From Planctomycetia bacterium (GTDB lineage Bacteria; Planctomycetota; Planctomycetia; Pirellulales; UBA1268): a stretch of DNA of 7,649 nucleotides. Where the stretch lies: NCBI GenBank assembly GCA_010027105.1, contig RGVT01000120.1, positions 1 to 7,649 of the forward strand, in the 5' to 3' direction. Position 1 is the first letter of the stretch. Every line of letters starts with the position of its first letter. Shown in pieces: positions 5,985 to 7,649 of this stretch. The position numbers and the translations under genes are program-made. Below the pieces are notes generated by a model, which saw nothing but the letters and a program-made list of their open reading frames with translations, was not told the DNA's origin and searched no databases.

Positions 5985-6121
5985 CGTCCGGCGAGATGGT
6001 ACGGGGCTACCCCGAGCCGGATTGGGCGCGTGGGGGTAAAGCATGACAGGCTGAAGCCTGTCCTACGGCAAGCGGGACGCTTGCCCCACGGTCAGGCAAT
6101 CGCCGTGCCGAACACGATTGC
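5985..6121 (+). repeat. REP-like repeat module, copy 2, with three hairpins
   Basis: Direct repeat of copy 1 at a spacing of about 155 bp. It carries hairpin A GACAGGCTGAAGCCTGTC (6045-6062), hairpin B GGCAAGC-GGGAC-GCTTGCC (6067-6085, perfect 7-bp stem) and hairpin C around the tag (GCAATCG at 6096-6102 with CGATTGC at 6115-6121). No T-run follows the hairpins, so they are not classical terminators; they look like REP/BIME-type palindromes. Confidence 0.8.
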
Positions 6122-6138
6122 GGGAGTGGCCCCGGATT

Positions 6139-6158
6139 CCCCGTGGCGGGGGGTTTTT
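6139..6158 (+). terminator. Terminator-like hairpin with T-run
   Basis: CCCCG-TGG-CGGGG, extendable by two T-G pairs, is followed after two G by TTTTT (6154-6158). This has the form of an intrinsic terminator for plus-strand transcripts leaving the repeat region, and would insulate the lipoprotein gene. The short loop makes it uncertain. Confidence 0.4.
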
Positions 6159-6235
6159 CTCAAGGTTCCGGTGGTGGCGGTTCGATCAATCCTGCGGGTC
6201 GTCGGGGTGGGGAGCAGCCGCTGATCGCGGGGAAT

Positions 6236-6262
6236 CGGCGCCGGCCGGGGAGGCCGGCGCCG
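6236..6262. repeat. 11-bp GC palindrome upstream of the lipoprotein gene
   Basis: CGGCGCCGGCC pairs perfectly with GGCCGGCGCCG across a 5-nt loop (GGGGA). All pairs are G-C, so it should be very stable as DNA cruciform or RNA. It ends 29 nt before the ATG at 6292. Confidence 0.75.
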
Positions 6263-6266
6263 GGAG

Positions 6267-6284
6267 GCCGTCCGTCGGGACGGC
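6267..6284. repeat. 7-bp hairpin just before the lipoprotein start
   Basis: GCCGTCC-GTCG-GGACGGC forms a perfect 7-bp stem with a 4-nt loop, ending 7 nt before the ATG at 6292. A GGAGG lies at 6263-6267, between this stem and the larger palindrome upstream. Confidence 0.65.
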
Positions 6285-6291
6285 ACGGTCG

Positions 6292-6972
6292 ATGGCCACA
6301 CGCATGCGCCGACTTCTGTCCGCCGGGTTCGCCTCCTGCGTCCTGGCGTGTCTTTCGGGGTGCACGATGTGCCCCGACCCGTTCGACTACGCGGGGCCGG
6401 TGCCCAACGGCTCCGCCCCGCAGAACGACTTCTGGGCCCGGAGCAACGGCATCCTCCCGTTGCATGCCACGCCGCGGCCATGGCCGCCCGTCGTGAAGGC
6501 TGCCGCCGGGCCAGGGGGCGGGGCCGGGGAGGACGTCGTTCCGGAGGCTCCCTCAGTGGCCGTGCGCGAGCCCGGGCTCGGGGAGCCAGCCGTCGGGGAC
6601 GACGGCATCCTTCGGAACGACGGCGATCCCGTCGCGGACGGTGAAGCGGTCGCTGTCGGCGAGGTCCTGCCAGCCGTGGTCGTTGACGATCCGGGCCCGG
6701 CGGCCGATGCGCACGTTTTTGTCGACGATCGCCCCCTCGATGATGGTTCCCTCGCCGATGCCCAGCGGCGGAATCCCCTGCGCGGCGGCCGCCGCCAATT
6801 CGTCGGGCGACTCGTAGAAGTCCGTCCCGAGCACGACGGAGTTGCGGATCACGACGTTGCGGCCGATGCGGCAGCGGAGGCCGACGACGCTGTTCTCGAT
6901 GACGGCCCCCTGCTCGACGAGGCAGCCGTCGGAGACGAGGCTCGCCCGGATGCTGGCCCCGTCGATCCGTGA
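6292..6972 (+). CDS. Small lipoprotein, frame running on antisense to glgC
   Basis: The convincing part is about 86 residues (6292-6550). A lipoprotein signal is seen: MATRMRRLLSAG, a hydrophobic stretch, and the lipobox L21-S22-G23-C24, so the mature protein should be lipid-anchored at Cys24. It continues TMCPDPFDYAGPVPNG, then NDFWARSNGILP and PRPWPP, resembling the short cysteine-containing lipoproteins of planctomycetes (function unknown, recalled rather than checked). No stop follows until 6970-6972, so the last ~140 residues are the codon-aligned antisense of glgC and very acidic. That part is probably not a real protein sequence; either the native stop was lost, a frameshift occurred, or the genes truly overlap. 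An alternative start is the ATG at 6304. No Shine-Dalgarno lies at normal distance. Confidence 0.5.
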   Translation: MATRMRRLLSAGFASCVLACLSGCTMCPDPFDYAGPVPNGSAPQNDFWARSNGILPLHATPRPWPPVVKAAAGPGGGAGEDVVPEAPSVAVREPGLGEPAVGDDGILRNDGDPVADGEAVAVGEVLPAVVVDDPGPAADAHVFVDDRPLDDGSLADAQRRNPLRGGRRQFVGRLVEVRPEHDGVADHDVAADAAAEADDAVLDDGPLLDEAAVGDEARPDAGPVDP

Positions 6973-7536
6973 CGGTGGGAGAAAGCGGCCGCGCGAGTAG
7001 ATCGGCGCCTCGGCGCTGGCGAGCTCGAAGGGGGGCGCCGGGCTCGCCAGGTCGAGGTTGCACTGGAAGTAGGACCGGATCGTGCCGATGTCCTCCCAGT
7101 AGCCGTCGAAGGCGTGGAGGTGCACCCGCTTCGAGCGGATCGCCGCCGGAAAGACCTCGCGGCCGAAGTCCTGGTAGTCGGTCTTCGTGAGCAGGTCGAG
7201 CAGGCAGTCGCGGTCGAAGAGATAGATGCCCATGCTCGCCACCAGCGTGCGGCCCCTGGCCTGCAGCCCCTGACGGTCGATCCAGGCGGGGTCGGTGCGG
7301 ACCATCTCGAGCTCCGCCGTGGTCTGCGGCTTCTCGAGGAAGCCGACCACGCGGCCGTCGTCGTCGAGCCGCATGATGCCCAGGGCCGACGCCGCCTCCT
7401 CGTGCACCGGGATGCCGGCGATCGTGACGTCGGCCTTGCGGGCGGTGTGCGTGGCGAGCATGTCGGCGTAGTTCATCCGGTAGAGCTGGTCACCGGAGAG
7501 GATGAGCACGTGCTTGATGTCGGGCTGCTGCAGGTG
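6553..7536 (-). CDS. glgC: Glucose-1-phosphate adenylyltransferase (ADP-glucose pyrophosphorylase), N-terminus missing
   Basis: GlgC makes ADP-glucose from ATP and glucose 1-phosphate, the committed step of bacterial glycogen synthesis, in the cytoplasm. The 327 residues seen start HLQQPDIKHV, then LILSGDQLYRMNY (with the Mg-binding Asp), GFLEKPQ (sugar-phosphate Lys), ASMGIYLFDRDCLLDLL, FDGYWEDIGTI (glucose-binding region), and the left-handed beta-helix with VVGLRCRIG, SVVLGTDFYESPDE, GIGEGTIIEGAIVDKNVRIG and FTVRDGIAVVPKDAVVPDG. The end is intact. Usual length is about 410-430, so some 90-100 residues are missing, including the GGxGTRLxPLT nucleotide loop. Upstream of about 7536 the frame stays open but is only the reverse complement of an inverted glgC piece. 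A GTG at 7509 is in frame but lies inside a conserved strand and is not a true start. Confidence 0.9.
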   Translation of the reverse strand, partial: HLQQPDIKHVLILSGDQLYRMNYADMLATHTARKADVTIAGIPVHEEAASALGIMRLDDDGRVVGFLEKPQTTAELEMVRTDPAWIDRQGLQARGRTLVASMGIYLFDRDCLLDLLTKTDYQDFGREVFPAAIRSKRVHLHAFDGYWEDIGTIRSYFQCNLDLASPAPPFELASAEAPIYSRGRFLPPSRIDGASIRASLVSDGCLVEQGAVIENSVVGLRCRIGRNVVIRNSVVLGTDFYESPDELAAAAAQGIPPLGIGEGTIIEGAIVDKNVRIGRRARIVNDHGWQDLADSDRFTVRDGIAVVPKDAVVPDGWLPEPGLAHGH

Positions 7537-7649
7537 CGGACCGACCCCGCCTGGATCGACCGGCAGGGGATCCCGGCCCTGGGCCGCACGCTGATGGCGA
7601 GCATGGGCATCTACCTCTTCGACCGCGACTGCCTGCTCGACCTGCTCAC
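7534..7649 (+). pseudogene. glgC: Inverted second copy of an internal glgC segment, cut by window end
   Basis: Read on the plus strand this gives VRTDPAWIDRQGIPALGRTL then MASMGIYLFDRDCLLDLL, the same protein segment that the minus-strand glgC encodes at 7187-7302 (there GLQARGRTLV). I count 10 base differences in 116 aligned positions, about 91% identity, four of them silent. The similarity stops abruptly at about 7534, next to the last authentic codons of the minus-strand gene. It is either a real inverted duplication or a chimeric join of two related sequences at a contig end. Confidence 0.85.

Noticed and set aside
5428..6044. Minus-strand ORFs of 105 and 171 residues over the repeats
   Set aside because: Their sequence comes from the repeat units (both hold VPSRRT from the repeated CGTCCGGCGAGA block), so they are repeat-derived, not genes.
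5833..6121. CRISPR array
   Set aside because: Only two direct copies of about 135 bp with internal palindromes and no spacer pattern; no cas gene is present.
6092..7063. 323-residue Arg/Pro-rich minus-strand frame overlapping glgC
   Set aside because: Out-of-frame shadow of glgC and the lipoprotein region; composition is typical of GC-rich noncoding frames.

Overview
The window is high-GC DNA that looks like Planctomycetota, probably Pirellulales-like. This is inferred from gene content only: clustered secreted formylglycine sulfatases, a secreted YHYH-domain protein, a Tat-exported Gfo/Idh/MocA-type oxidoreductase, a tiny cysteine-rich lipoprotein, and scattered palindromic repeats. It could be a metagenomic contig, because the last ~116 bases look like a fold-back.

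Layout. (1) 1-3646, plus strand: a tightly packed likely operon. It holds the C-terminal part of a sulfatase (cut by the window start), a YHYH-domain secreted protein (ATGA overlap with the sulfatase), a second complete sulfatase (34-nt gap), and a small YhcH/DUF386 sugar-handling protein (25-nt gap). (2) 3650-5113, minus strand: a Tat-signal Gfo/Idh/MocA oxidoreductase, converging on the YhcH gene with only 3 bp between the stop codons. (3) 5114-6291: about 1.2 kb without an intact gene. It holds a promoter-like site for the oxidoreductase, a frameshifted N-terminal gene fragment, a transposase-like N-terminal scrap, a repeat region with two direct ~135-bp copies and one inverted tag (REP-like hairpins), a terminator-like hairpin, and two strong GC hairpins. 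(4) 6292-about 6550, plus strand: a small lipoprotein whose reading frame has no stop and runs on antisense through the next gene. (5) 6553-about 7536, minus strand: glgC (ADP-glucose pyrophosphorylase) without its N-terminus. (6) 7534-7649, plus strand: a second, ~91% identical piece of glgC in inverted orientation, exactly where the missing 5' end of glgC should be.

Function. The left half fits periplasmic or exported desulfation of a sulfated glycan: two paralogous sulfatases, a histidine-rich YHYH protein of unknown role between them, a DUF386 protein likely to act on the released sugar, and a neighbouring sugar-type oxidoreductase. The substrate cannot be read from the sequence. The right half is glycogen synthesis (glgC) beside repeat-rich, decaying DNA. 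No CRISPR array, tRNA, rRNA or recognisable defence system was seen.
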